NCBI RefSeq assembly: GCF_030252425.1
Contig: NZ_CP126994.1
Location: forward strand, 3,901,001-3,965,000
Reading direction: 5' to 3'
Origin: Acidisoma sp. PAMC 29798
GTDB taxonomy: Bacteria > Pseudomonadota > Alphaproteobacteria > Acetobacterales > Acetobacteraceae
DNA length: 64,000 bases
The notes below the pieces were generated by a model that was not told the DNA's origin, did not search any database, and saw nothing but the letters and a program-made list of their open reading frames with translations. This document shows positions 18,242-26,766 of the stretch, one piece after another. A program made the position numbers and the translations under genes. Numbering within the stretch: the stretch's first letter is position 1; every line of letters begins with the position of its first letter.

Positions 18242-19309
18242 GTGCCAGGCATGAAGACGTCGCATCCTCTCCCCCTCCCTCTGTCTGGACAGGGGGCATC
18301 CGGGATCCGCGACCTCGCGGCGCGACTTGGTATCTCCATCGGCACCGTATCGCGCGCATTGAACGACCGGCCGGACGTCAATCCCGAGACGCGGCAGCGG
18401 GTTATCGAAGCAGCGCATGCCATTGGCTATGTGCCACAGCAATCGGGCCGCAGTCTGCGCAAGGGCGCCACGCACAATGTCGGCCTGCTCTGGGAAATTC
18501 CAGAGGGGCGTGAGGCCTATGGCGAACCCTTCTTCCTCTCCCTCTTTGATGGCACACAGCAGGTTTTGAGCGCGGGAGACTACGACCTCGTCATCATGCC
18601 GGACCAACCAGGCGCGACCCGGGACCCACTCGCCCGGTTGCGGCGTATCATCCAGCGCCGCCAGGTCGACGCGCTGATCTTGCCCTGGACGCGGACCAAG
18701 GACCCGCGGCTCGACTATCTGGCTGAGGTCGGCCTCCCCTTCGTGGCCCTCGGTCGCAGTCGTTCGGGGGGCGCCCATCCCTGGATCGATCTCGATTTCG
18801 AGCGGGCGGCAGAGATTGCAACCGCGCGCTTCATCGAATCCGGGCACACACAGATCGCAATCGGAATACCGGCCGATACGCTCATGCAAAAACGCTTCTT
18901 TCTCGCAGGCTACCGTCGGGCGCTGAAAGCCGCCGGCCTTTCGTTTGACAAGGCACTCGTGGCAGAGGGAGAGGTGACGCCGGCAGGTGGTTATGCCATC
19001 GCGACGCAGCTTCTCCACGCCACGCCGCATCCCACTGCCATTCTCACCATCGACAGCGGCATGGCCGTCGGGATTTACCGACGCCTGGCGGAGCTCGGCC
19101 TGCGCTGCGGTCAGGACGTCGCCGTCATTGGCGGCGTGCACGACACGCCCATGACGGAATTCCTCGTTCCGGCCTTAACCTGTTTCAGCCTGGACACCGT
19201 AGCGCTTGGGCGACGCCTCGCGGAACTTCTGCTCGCCCGGCTGGGAGGTAGCGCAGACTCGGTCGGCGAGTTGTGGCCGCTTACCCTGGTCGAGCGGCAG
19301 AGCGACTAA
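18242..19309 (+). CDS. LacI-family transcriptional regulator
   Basis: A 355-residue repressor-type regulator. Residues ~20-75 are the DNA-binding headpiece (IRDLAARLGISIGTVSRALN, then NPETRQRVIEAAHAIGYVPQQSGRSLRKG including the hinge helix). The rest is a periplasmic-binding-like sugar sensor (VGLLWEIPEGREAY, PWIDLDFERAAEIATARFIESGH, ILTIDSGMAVGIYRRLAELG). TAAGG precedes the GTG start; an ATG three codons later is the alternative. It is divergent from the sugar operon with the operator palindrome between, so it most likely represses that operon until the sugar binds. Confidence 0.92.
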   Translation: MPGMKTSHPLPLPLSGQGASGIRDLAARLGISIGTVSRALNDRPDVNPETRQRVIEAAHAIGYVPQQSGRSLRKGATHNVGLLWEIPEGREAYGEPFFLSLFDGTQQVLSAGDYDLVIMPDQPGATRDPLARLRRIIQRRQVDALILPWTRTKDPRLDYLAEVGLPFVALGRSRSGGAHPWIDLDFERAAEIATARFIESGHTQIAIGIPADTLMQKRFFLAGYRRALKAAGLSFDKALVAEGEVTPAGGYAIATQLLHATPHPTAILTIDSGMAVGIYRRLAELGLRCGQDVAVIGGVHDTPMTEFLVPALTCFSLDTVALGRRLAELLLARLGGSADSVGELWPLTLVERQSD

Positions 19310-19310
19310 G

Positions 19311-20029
19311 AGCCCATCCGAGAAGTATCAACGCATGATGAAGGCTGCGGCCTTGCGTGCATGGCAATCGTAGTCTCGCGATAAGCGCTGGTTTCGACTG
19401 ATCCACGCCAAGGTTCGCTCGACGATCCAGCGCTTCGGCAACACCACGAAGCGGTGCTGGTCGGATCGCTTCACGATCTCCGAGGTCTAGGCGCCTGTGC
19501 GTGTCACCATCGCCGCCATCTTTGGCTCCTGGTAGCCACCGTCACCGATGACGCGCTGTATGAACCGGAAAGCGCCGTCGAGCCTGCCGTAACAGCGTCT
19601 CCACGCCATCGCGATCCTGGATACTCGCCGCATGGTCATCCACGTTCAGGAGCAGTCCAAGCGTGTCGACAAGGATGTGCCGCTTGCGCCCGAGAATTTT
19701 CTTGCCCGCATCATAACCGCAGGGATCAAGCGAACGCCCCCTTCTACGGCGCCCTTGGCGCTCTGTGCGTCGATGATAGCTGTCGTCGGACTGGGCTCTC
19801 GACCGGCGCTCTCTCGGCTCTGAACGTAGAGAGCCTCGTGAATGCGCTCGATCGTGCCGTCCCAATCCCACAGGTCGAGATAGTGCCAAGTCGTGCTCCG
19901 AGGCGGCAGGTCGGACGGAAGGGCGTTCCACTGGCATCCTGTCGAGAGTACATAGACGATCGCGTTCAGCACCTCTCCGACATTGACTGTTCTGTGAGCT
20001 GCTGCCGGTTTCGTGGACATGCAGCTCAA
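19311..20029 (-). pseudogene. IS5-family transposase remnant, frameshifted
   Basis: Reading on the minus strand, pieces in different frames give an IS5-type transposase: REVLN-like [38 protein letters not shown], then [10 protein letters not shown] (catalytic Asp), [24 protein letters not shown] (catalytic Asp region), and near 19330-19470 the C-terminal end [22 protein letters not shown] (catalytic Glu). The first ~30 residues are missing at the junction with the IS3 fragment, and at least two frameshifts separate the pieces. The end near 19311 (GAGCCCATCCGAGAAGT) resembles an IS5-group terminus. Confidence 0.85.
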
Positions 20030-20367
20030 GCTGACGCTTTGATCCGCTCGAACTCCATAGGGCTGAGATACCCGATGGTGGAGTGGCGTTGGCGCGGGTT
20101 ATAGAACCGCTCAATGTAGTCGAACACGTCGGCCCTGGCCTGGTCCCGGGTGCGATACACCTTGCGAGCTGTCCGTTCGGTTTTCAGTGAAGAGAAGAAG
20201 CTCTCCATTGCCGCGTTGTCCCAGACACTCCCGGATCGGCTCATACTACAGATGACCCCATGATCCGCCAGCCGCTTCTGAAACTTCTCACTGCTATATT
20301 GGCTTCCCTGGTCCGAGTGGTGGAGCAGCGCATCCGGTTTGCCGCGGCGCCAGATCGCCATCATCAC
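20026..20367 (-). pseudogene. IS3-family transposase OrfB, C-terminal fragment
   Basis: This 113-residue frame is the end of an IS3-type integrase core: HHSDQGSQYSSEKFQKRLADHG (second catalytic Asp), [20 protein letters not shown] (catalytic Glu) and [20 protein letters not shown]. The N-terminal half and OrfA are absent beyond 20367. Its stop codon meets the beginning of the IS5 remnant, so one element truncated the other. Confidence 0.85.
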
Positions 20368-20835
20368 TTTTCTGGATTCTTGTTCGCTTGCTGAGACGAG
20401 TCATCTTGCAACCATTTGCGAGGATGCAACTGGAGTAGATCGGGCGGCGGTCCATCGCCAAACTGCCACGATGGCCGCGGCATTCTTTGCCAAAGCACTT
20501 GACGCCGAGGGCACTTCAGAAATTCACATTCACTGATTTTTCGCCAAAATATCCGCTATCGAGAGGACCTATGCAACGGCTGCATGGCCATCTTGGGTCG
20601 ATACCGTTTGTTCCAGGTTTTAGGACTCATGCAAAAATCCCATTGCATAGAGGACAACATCCTCGGCCTCGTAGTCGAAGGGATTCCACGGATGAACAAT
20701 GGAGAAGACGTAGAGCTATTTCAAAGATTTGCTTCGATGTGGATAGTCGGCTGTGCGCCTAAACTCGGTCATATGGGGTGTTGGCTGTGCACACCCGAAA
20801 GCTGATGTGCCGGCGAAAGATGACCGCGCATCCCG
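20368..20835. other. 468 bp with no recognisable gene
   Basis: Only short frames without family resemblance occur here on both strands. It lies between IS3 debris and the end of a LysR gene and is probably decayed insertion flank. Confidence 0.5.
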
Positions 20836-21714
20836 TCAGTTTGGGCAGTCCGCGCCTATGGCTAGGCTTGTGAACGCCATGGCAACGGGCCCGAGCGCGT
20901 CCAGCGGCCTGGTAAGCAGGTGCAACGTGCGGCGCAGCCGTGGCCGCAGCCGCAGGACCTCCAGCCCGCTTCGGTCCATTGGCACGGCAAGCTCCGGCAT
21001 GATCGTCAGTCCAAGCCCCTCACGCACCATGCTCACCAGGGTCGCGTTGTCCCGCACGAGGCACACGATCTCCGGATGGCTCGCCGCAGCGGCCAGCAGC
21101 TCCTCGATCAGCGTTTCGCACCCGCCCGCCGATAGCAACATGCGCTGGCCGTCGAGCTGTCGCAGACCGACGCTTGCCTGCCCTGCCAGGGCGTGCCCGT
21201 CGGGCACCACGGCCACGTAGTCGTCCTCGAACACGGTTCGCGCCACCAAGTCGGCGTGGGTAAGGCTTGTGACGCCGACTTCGACGACGCCGGCAAGCAC
21301 CCAACCCATGATCTCCGGATCAGTGCCCTCGTAGAGCGTGACCCCTATGCCGGGATGCTCGGCACGCAACCGCTGCAGCCAACTGGGTAGCAGCCGCACA
21401 GCCGCGCTCTGCACAACGCCGATGCGAAGTGTCCCGGTCAGGCTCCTGCTGTCCCTCGTGCAGGCCGCGAGCCGCTCGACGGCAGCCAGTACCGCCCGCA
21501 CTTCGGCCAGCGCCGCCACGCCCACGGCGGTCAGGCTTGTACCGTCCCGCCCACGCACCAGAAGCCGCGTATTCAGGGTTCTTTCCAGTAGCGCGACGGC
21601 TTGGCTAACGGCGGACTGCGACATGCAAAGCTGGCCGGCGGCAGCGGTGAAACCGTTCTGCTCGGCGACGGAACGGAAGCACCGGAGCTGCACCAGACTA
21701 ACATTAGGAAACAC
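20836..21714 (-). CDS. LysR-family transcriptional regulator (next to nitrilase)
   Basis: A 292-residue LysR regulator starting at GTG. Its helix-turn-helix covers residues ~8-65 (LRCFRSVAEQNGFTAAAGQLCMSQSAVSQ), and the effector domain begins at LTGTLRIGVVQSAAVRLLPSWL. The effector-domain strands EVGVTSLTHADLV and LVSMVREGLGLTIMPELAV are typical. It is divergent from the nitrilase gene with an 88-bp gap, so it is the likely activator of that gene. Inducer unknown. Confidence 0.9.
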   Translation of the reverse strand: MFPNVSLVQLRCFRSVAEQNGFTAAAGQLCMSQSAVSQAVALLERTLNTRLLVRGRDGTSLTAVGVAALAEVRAVLAAVERLAACTRDSRSLTGTLRIGVVQSAAVRLLPSWLQRLRAEHPGIGVTLYEGTDPEIMGWVLAGVVEVGVTSLTHADLVARTVFEDDYVAVVPDGHALAGQASVGLRQLDGQRMLLSAGGCETLIEELLAAAASHPEIVCLVRDNATLVSMVREGLGLTIMPELAVPMDRSGLEVLRLRPRLRRTLHLLTRPLDALGPVAMAFTSLAIGADCPN

Positions 21715-21802
21715 GATAGATATCCATCACTACGATTAATTGGACCGATGCTGATCCATCTTTTATCCCGCGGCAAGCCATTCACGATGGAGAGACAAGG
21801 CC

Positions 21803-22789
21803 ATGCCGACAGGAACGAGGGACAAGCTAACAGTGGGCCTGGCCCAGATCGCCCCGGTGTGGCTCGACCGCGACGCCACGCTCGCAAAAGTGCTGGACTG
21901 GATCGAACAGGCCGCCGCGGCGGGCTGCGGCTTCGTGGCGTTTGGCGAAGCGCTCGTACCAGGTTACCCGTTCTGGCTCGAGCACACGGATGGCGCGCGT
22001 TTTGAGTCCAGCTTGCAGAAGGACATACACGCCCACTACCTCGATCAATCCGTCCAGGTGGAGGCGGGGCACCTGGATGGCGTGTGCGCGGCCGCCGCCC
22101 GGCTCGGCATCGCCGTCATGCTGGGCACCATTGAGCGCCCCGCGGACCGTGGTGGACACAGCCTTTACTGCTCCCGCATCCATATCGGCGCCGATGGCAA
22201 GGTCGGCTCGGTCCACCGCAAGCTGCTGCCGACCTATGAAGAGCGGCTGAGCTGGGCACCAGGTGACGGGCACGGGCTGCAGGTTCATCCTGTCGGCCCG
22301 TTCACTGTGGGCGGCTTAAACTGTTACGAGAACTGGATGCCGCTGTCGCGGGCCGCCCTTTATGCGCAGGGCGAGGACCTGCATGTAGCATTGTGGCCGG
22401 GCAGCCTCCGCAACACCGTCGACACCACTCGCTTCCTGGCAAGAGAGGGGCGGAGCTACGTGCTGGCAGTGTCCGGGCTGATGCGGCGCGAGGATGTGCC
22501 GCCAGGCAGCCCGGCAGCTGCCATGCTGGAGCGGTGCCCGGACGTGTTGGCCGATGGCGGGTCGTGTATTGCCGGGCCGGACGGGAAGTGGGTGGTCGAG
22601 CCGGTCACGGGAAGGGAGCACCTGATCGTTGCGACTTTGGACCACCGCGAGGTGCGGCGCGAGCGGCAGAACTTCGATCAAGCCGGGCATTACGCCCGGC
22701 CCGACGTAACCCGCCTGGTTGTGGACCGGCGCCGGCAGAACATGGCGTTGTTCGTGGAGACGATGGGTGAAGATGGACCATTGTCGTAA
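21803..22789 (+). CDS. nitrilase / carbon-nitrogen hydrolase
   Basis: A 328-residue member of the nitrilase branch of the carbon-nitrogen hydrolases, which convert nitriles to acids and ammonia. The catalytic triad is visible: Glu49 in FVAFGEALVPGYP, Lys140 in VHRKLLPTYEERL, and Cys174 in GGLNCYENWMPL. Nitrilases usually have CWEN; this one has CYEN. The wording after the cysteine (ENWMPL) favours a true nitrilase over an amidase. GGAGAGA precedes the ATG. It is divergent from its LysR gene and followed by a strong stem-loop, so it is probably monocistronic. Substrate (aliphatic or aryl nitrile) cannot be told. Confidence 0.9.
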   Translation: MPTGTRDKLTVGLAQIAPVWLDRDATLAKVLDWIEQAAAAGCGFVAFGEALVPGYPFWLEHTDGARFESSLQKDIHAHYLDQSVQVEAGHLDGVCAAAARLGIAVMLGTIERPADRGGHSLYCSRIHIGADGKVGSVHRKLLPTYEERLSWAPGDGHGLQVHPVGPFTVGGLNCYENWMPLSRAALYAQGEDLHVALWPGSLRNTVDTTRFLAREGRSYVLAVSGLMRREDVPPGSPAAAMLERCPDVLADGGSCIAGPDGKWVVEPVTGREHLIVATLDHREVRRERQNFDQAGHYARPDVTRLVVDRRRQNMALFVETMGEDGPLS

Positions 22790-22830
22790 ACGTCGAGGGA
22801 AGCATAGCGGCCCCCTGCGTAGCCTCCATA

Positions 22831-22864
22831 GCGGGGTGGTCAAGTGGCTAGTTCACCACCCCGC
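22831..22864 (+). terminator. stem-loop after nitrilase
   Basis: GCGGGGTGGT and its exact complement ACCACCCCGC flank a 14-base loop, 42 bp after the nitrilase stop codon. The 10-bp GC-rich stem is well suited to end transcription, although no T-run follows it. Confidence 0.5.
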
Positions 22865-23279
22865 ATGCCGCTCCCATCCTGCACCGCCTCATGCGTCGCC
22901 AGTATCCGCCGTAGCGTGGGTTTCCCTTTGTCGCTCCCCTGCTCGATACGCTTATGCATTTCCTTGATCCCGGTCGTCATCTGCTCCGCCAGACCGCATA
23001 ACCGACTACGCCAAGCTAATCGTGCCAATGATCGACCGGTTCATGGCCACCGACCGAGTCTTCGCCAAAGCACGTCGGGGCGCTAAGCAGCAAGGGGGGC
23101 GACGATGATACAGGAGGTCAGCAGGCCTGTTTTCAGCTTTCCGGAGCCTGCCGCTTCGCTGTATGAACTCACTATTTATTCCTTTCCCTTGTTGGGCGAG
23201 CCGCACGCCCAAGGGAAGAGGATGTTTAAGAGCTTTGGACTACACCTTGCCCAAGGAGAACATCCATTGCTGCAGGCAA
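22865..23279. other. 415 bp with no recognisable gene
   Basis: Nothing with a supportable family match is present. A short plus-strand run (VPMIDRFMATDRVFAKARRG, about 23025-23085) has coding-like composition but neither a start nor a known family. Confidence 0.4.
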
Positions 23280-24200
23280 TCACAGAACAGAGTAGTTCTG
23301 GTCAATGTCCGCGATAAGATCGAGCTCTCGAGGCGTCCATCCGAGGCGCTCCTTGGTTCGCAGGTTGGAAACAGGTCCGTTACCACGGACAGGCATCGCC
23401 AAGGGGCCGAAATGCTCGGCTGCATCATCAGGCGCTATGGACACTGTTGGGAGATTGAGGCGGCGGCCAATGGCTTCGGCGATGCGCCTGAATGCAACCC
23501 CTTCTTCGGCGACCGCAAGAAAGGGACCGCCATTGCCGCCGGACTCAAGGGCGAGACGATATACCCGCGCTGCGTCGAGCCTATGAATGGACGGCCAAAG
23601 GTTCTCGCCTCCGCCGATATAGCCAGACACTCCCTTTCGACGCGCCAGCGCCATCAGTTGGGGGACAAAGCCATGGGCCTCTCCCGCACCATGCACGGAG
23701 CGCGGTAGGCGCACAGTAGCCGCGCGTAAACCGCGATCCGCCAAGGCCGCTGCCGCCTGCTCCGAAGCGCGTGGAAACGCAGGATTAATGGGAGCGGGAG
23801 AAGTTTCCTCTGTAAATACCTGCCCATGAGGCGGCACGCCGATCCCGCCCGTGACCCCGATCCCGCCCGTGACAAGGATAGGTCGGTCAGATCCTTGGAA
23901 AGCGTCGGCGAATGTCTCGATGGCCTGGCGATCTTCCCTCGCCGCTTCTGCAAAAGCGGTAGGTTGCCCGAGGCCCCGGCCAAAGGCAGTGTGAATGACT
24001 GCGTCCGTTTCCTCAGCCCCCTTCTTGAGAATATCGATATCGCTGAGCGAACCCAGTAGTGGCTCACCTCCTAAAGCCGACAGAATTCGCGACTTGTCCT
24101 CTGAGCGCACGAGTCCCACGACTTCGTGGCCTGCCTCGACCAATTCTTTGACCAGAACTGACCCAACCCAACCGGTGGCTCCGGTGATAAACACGCGCAT
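23280..24200 (-). CDS. NAD(P)-dependent extended SDR / epimerase-like oxidoreductase
   Basis: A 306-residue extended short-chain dehydrogenase. The N-terminus is MRVFITGATGWVGSVLVKEL, a TGxxGxxG Rossmann motif, followed by HEVVGLVRS and the strand DAVIHTAF. The usual YxxxK is not evident in its normal context, as in other atypical SDRs of the NmrA/epimerase-like group. Around residues 108-121 the protein carries a doubled VTGGIG hexapeptide, encoded by an 18-bp tandem repeat at 23839-23873. It is divergent from an AraC regulator, which likely controls it. Substrate unknown. Confidence 0.85.
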   Translation of the reverse strand: MRVFITGATGWVGSVLVKELVEAGHEVVGLVRSEDKSRILSALGGEPLLGSLSDIDILKKGAEETDAVIHTAFGRGLGQPTAFAEAAREDRQAIETFADAFQGSDRPILVTGGIGVTGGIGVPPHGQVFTEETSPAPINPAFPRASEQAAAALADRGLRAATVRLPRSVHGAGEAHGFVPQLMALARRKGVSGYIGGGENLWPSIHRLDAARVYRLALESGGNGGPFLAVAEEGVAFRRIAEAIGRRLNLPTVSIAPDDAAEHFGPLAMPVRGNGPVSNLRTKERLGWTPRELDLIADIDQNYSVL

Positions 24201-24302
24201 GATCGGTCCCCTACCCTGGATTCTTTCGGGGTCTAGAATGCTAGCCAGAGTCTCGTTTTAAAATGCGCGTTAATCGATATTTTATGCTAGGGCGTCTCAA
24301 TC

Positions 24303-25283
24303 ATGTGGATTGGTTTAGCATCCGCAAGCGACGTTCTGTCCGTCGTCTTGTCGCGCCTTAAGCTGGAAGCGTTCGCCACTGGCGCGTTTGATGCCGGCGG
24401 TGCATGGGCGATCGAGTTTCCTCCGACCGACGCTCTGAGCTTCAAGGTCATTACGAAAGGCGAATGCTGGCTCGCCATCGAAGGGGAGGAGCAGCATTAT
24501 CATCTAAAGACGGGCGACTGCTTCCTCATCTCAGGGAGCCGAAGCTTCGTCCTCGCCAAGGATCTAAAGGCCAAAAAGAAGATTTCTTCTCAATTGCTGG
24601 CTCATAGCAGAGGGGATAACGGCGTCGCCGTTTATAACGGCGGTGGAGACGTAATTTCGATTGGGACTATGTTCAGATTTGAGGGCCACTTCTCAAATAT
24701 CATTTTGAAATCTCTGCCCGCAATTATTCACATACCTGCACATTTGGATCAGGCTGCGGTCCTGCGTTGGAGCTTGGAGAGATTCGTCGCAGAATTCCAG
24801 GGTCGGAGCACGGGTTACTCCCTGATGATGGGCTATCTGGCACCGATCATTTTTTTGCAGACCTTACGGCTATATCTTGCCTTGACCCATAGAGACAAGA
24901 ATTGGCTGGTTGCCTTGTCACATCCAAAACTATCCAAAGCTATGGAAGCCATTCACGTCCATTACAGGATGGACTGGTCACTAGAGACATTGGCCATGAC
25001 ATCAGGAATGTCCCGAGCCGGCTTCGCTCTCAATTTCAAGATGCTCGTTGGGGTTTCACCAATCGATTATCTCACAAATTGGCGTATGCAGATTGCCTGT
25101 GATCTTCTCCAAGAAGGAAGGTCCAGTATTGCAGAGATAGCAAGCACGGTAGGATATGGGTCCGAAAGCGCTTTTAGCGCCGCCTTCAAAAAGATAATCA
25201 AGTGCCGTCCCGGATTTTATCAAAAAAATCGGAGCAGCACACTTGATGTCAAGCGCGATCCATTGGATATGCGCGCCTCTTGA
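24303..25283 (+). CDS. AraC-family transcriptional regulator with cupin N-terminus
   Basis: A 326-residue AraC regulator. Residues ~20-190 are an AraC_binding_2/cupin_6-like sensor (IEFPPTDALSFKVITKGECWLAIEGEEQHYHLKTGDCFLIS). Residues ~215-310 are the double helix-turn-helix (WSLETLAMTSGMSRAGFALNFKMLVGVSPIDYLTNWRM, then SSIAEIASTVGYGSESAFSAAFKKIIKCRPGFY). The 102-bp divergent gap with the SDR gene suggests control of that gene. The cupin domain probably binds a small ligand that cannot be identified. Base composition is lower in GC than its neighbours, hinting at separate acquisition. Confidence 0.9.
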   Translation: MWIGLASASDVLSVVLSRLKLEAFATGAFDAGGAWAIEFPPTDALSFKVITKGECWLAIEGEEQHYHLKTGDCFLISGSRSFVLAKDLKAKKKISSQLLAHSRGDNGVAVYNGGGDVISIGTMFRFEGHFSNIILKSLPAIIHIPAHLDQAAVLRWSLERFVAEFQGRSTGYSLMMGYLAPIIFLQTLRLYLALTHRDKNWLVALSHPKLSKAMEAIHVHYRMDWSLETLAMTSGMSRAGFALNFKMLVGVSPIDYLTNWRMQIACDLLQEGRSSIAEIASTVGYGSESAFSAAFKKIIKCRPGFYQKNRSSTLDVKRDPLDMRAS

Positions 25284-25362
25284 CGAGCTGCTCACAGTCG
25301 CGGAGATCGGGAGCCCTTCGCCGTTTGGAATCGAGAAAATATTGAACGCCGAACTCGGATGC

Positions 25363-25851
25363 TCACTGTGCTCGCTCGTCTCGGGTCCGGGCTTCGTGGT
25401 GTGGGTCGTGAGGAAAATGCGGGGCGCCAGGGCGGTCGATCACCAGGCATGTCACGATCGCAATCGCGACAAGGTCACCGCCTGCAGTGGACATACGTGC
25501 TTCCGCCACCATGATCCGCGATCCGCATTGGATGACCGCGGCGATGACATTCAGGATGTCGTCGTGGGGCAGAACTGGCCTCAAGAAATTGGTCTTGAAC
25601 TCGACCGTCGTGCAGATCTTGTCGGCGCCACACACGGTGTCGCAGGCCCAGGCGGCGGCGGTATCCAGCGCTGTCGCCAAGGCGCCGCCGCCCACCTTCC
25701 CATAGGGGTTTCCGAGCCGTTCCGAGGGACGCAGGGCCAGTCCAACGATCCCGGAGGTCGCCGATGTCACGGAGAGGCCAAGCGTATCGTAGAGGGGCGG
25801 CAGCGGCGCTCGTCCGTCACGCATCGCCTGAAGGCGTTTGATGGCGTTCAT
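25363..25851 (-). CDS. PaaI-like hotdog-fold thioesterase
   Basis: A 162-residue protein of the PaaI/4HBT hotdog family that hydrolyses acyl-CoA thioesters. The family core is visible: a helix opening GKVGGGALATALDTAAAWAC (in place of the usual HGG-hATLLD) and the strands TTVEFKTNFLRPVLPHDDILNVIAAV. Its ATG overlaps the stop of the BKACE gene by four bases, making it the last member of a four-gene operon. In this setting it could release free acid or CoA from the acyl-CoA made by the preceding cleavage enzyme; that is an inference. Confidence 0.85.
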   Translation of the reverse strand: MNAIKRLQAMRDGRAPLPPLYDTLGLSVTSATSGIVGLALRPSERLGNPYGKVGGGALATALDTAAAWACDTVCGADKICTTVEFKTNFLRPVLPHDDILNVIAAVIQCGSRIMVAEARMSTAGGDLVAIAIVTCLVIDRPGAPHFPHDPHHEARTRDERAQ

Positions 25852-26765
25852 CCTCGTTTGAGTTCAAGACGCTGCCGGACTTGGTCAGGCGATGCCGTTT
25901 CGAGGAACAGGGTGCCGAGCAGCTGCTGTATCGCTTCGACCTGCTCCGCGTTCGATGTCGACAATGCGCCCGGCCCGGACCAGAGATTATCCTCAAGCCC
26001 GACCCGCACATTGCCGCCCATGACCGCCGCGACGGTGCAAAGCCGCATCTGGGCTCTTCCCGCCGGAAGGACGGACCATTCGATGGCGTCGCCAAACAGC
26101 CGGGTTGCCGTGTCCTTCATGAAGACGAGGTTCTCGACGCTTGCGCCAATCCCGCCCAGGATTCCCATGACGAACTGCACGAACGGCGTGCCGGTCACGA
26201 TCTTCTTATCGAGCATATAGGCGAGATTATAGAGCTGCCCGCTGTCATAGGCTTCGAATTCAAACCGCGTTCCGCAGCGCTCGCCGAGCAACCCGATGAT
26301 CCGCTCCATGTCGGCAAAGGTATTGCGGAAGATGGCGTCCTTTGAGCGTTCGAGGAACGGTTTTTCCCAATCGAATTGCCAGTCGCGGGCCTTTTCGGCC
26401 ATCGGAAACAGGCCAAAATTCATCGAGCCGAGATTGAGCGAGCATAGATCGGGACAGATCGCAAGAGGCGCCGCTAGCCGTTCGTCGAGGCTCATCTGCG
26501 CGCTACCGCCCGTCGTTACGCTGATCACCGCATCGCAGCCGGCCCGGATCCGCGCGACGACACGCGCGAAGAGCGTGGGATCGGCGCTCGGTTGGCCGGT
26601 CTCGGGATCGCGGACATGCAGATGGAGCACCGATGCGCCGGCCAAGGCTGCGGCGATGGATTGCGCGATGATATCCTCCTCGCGGTAGGGCAAATAGGGC
26701 GACATGCTCGGCGTGTGGATCGAGCCGGTGATGGCGCAGGTGATGATTGTCGTGCGGGCTGCCAC
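25848..26765 (-). CDS. beta-keto acid cleavage enzyme (BKACE, DUF849 family)
   Basis: A 305-residue TIM-barrel enzyme of the family of 3-keto-5-aminohexanoate cleavage enzyme (Kce). These zinc enzymes condense a beta-keto acid with acetyl-CoA and split it to acetoacetate plus an acyl-CoA. Zinc ligands are visible in VLHLHVRDP (His48-x-His50), and VRVGLEDN carries the conserved Glu. The N-terminal TCAITGSIHTPSMSPYLP is diagnostic. The GTG at 26765, one base after the aminotransferase stop and preceded by GGAG, is chosen because upstream in-frame residues are not family-like. The substrate of the family varies widely, so here it is unknown. Confidence 0.9.
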   Translation of the reverse strand: MAARTTIITCAITGSIHTPSMSPYLPYREEDIIAQSIAAALAGASVLHLHVRDPETGQPSADPTLFARVVARIRAGCDAVISVTTGGSAQMSLDERLAAPLAICPDLCSLNLGSMNFGLFPMAEKARDWQFDWEKPFLERSKDAIFRNTFADMERIIGLLGERCGTRFEFEAYDSGQLYNLAYMLDKKIVTGTPFVQFVMGILGGIGASVENLVFMKDTATRLFGDAIEWSVLPAGRAQMRLCTVAAVMGGNVRVGLEDNLWSGPGALSTSNAEQVEAIQQLLGTLFLETASPDQVRQRLELKRG

Positions 26766-26766
26766 G

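Noticed and set aside
20584-20805. 73-residue plus-strand frame between IS3 debris and LysR
   Set aside because: No recognisable family, no ribosome-binding site and atypical composition in a decayed region.
22831-22864. Stem of 10 bp with a GGTC-AAG-like interior, considered as a tRNA
   Set aside because: No anticodon arm, T-loop GTTC or CCA-end arrangement of the right size; it fits a hairpin after the nitrilase.
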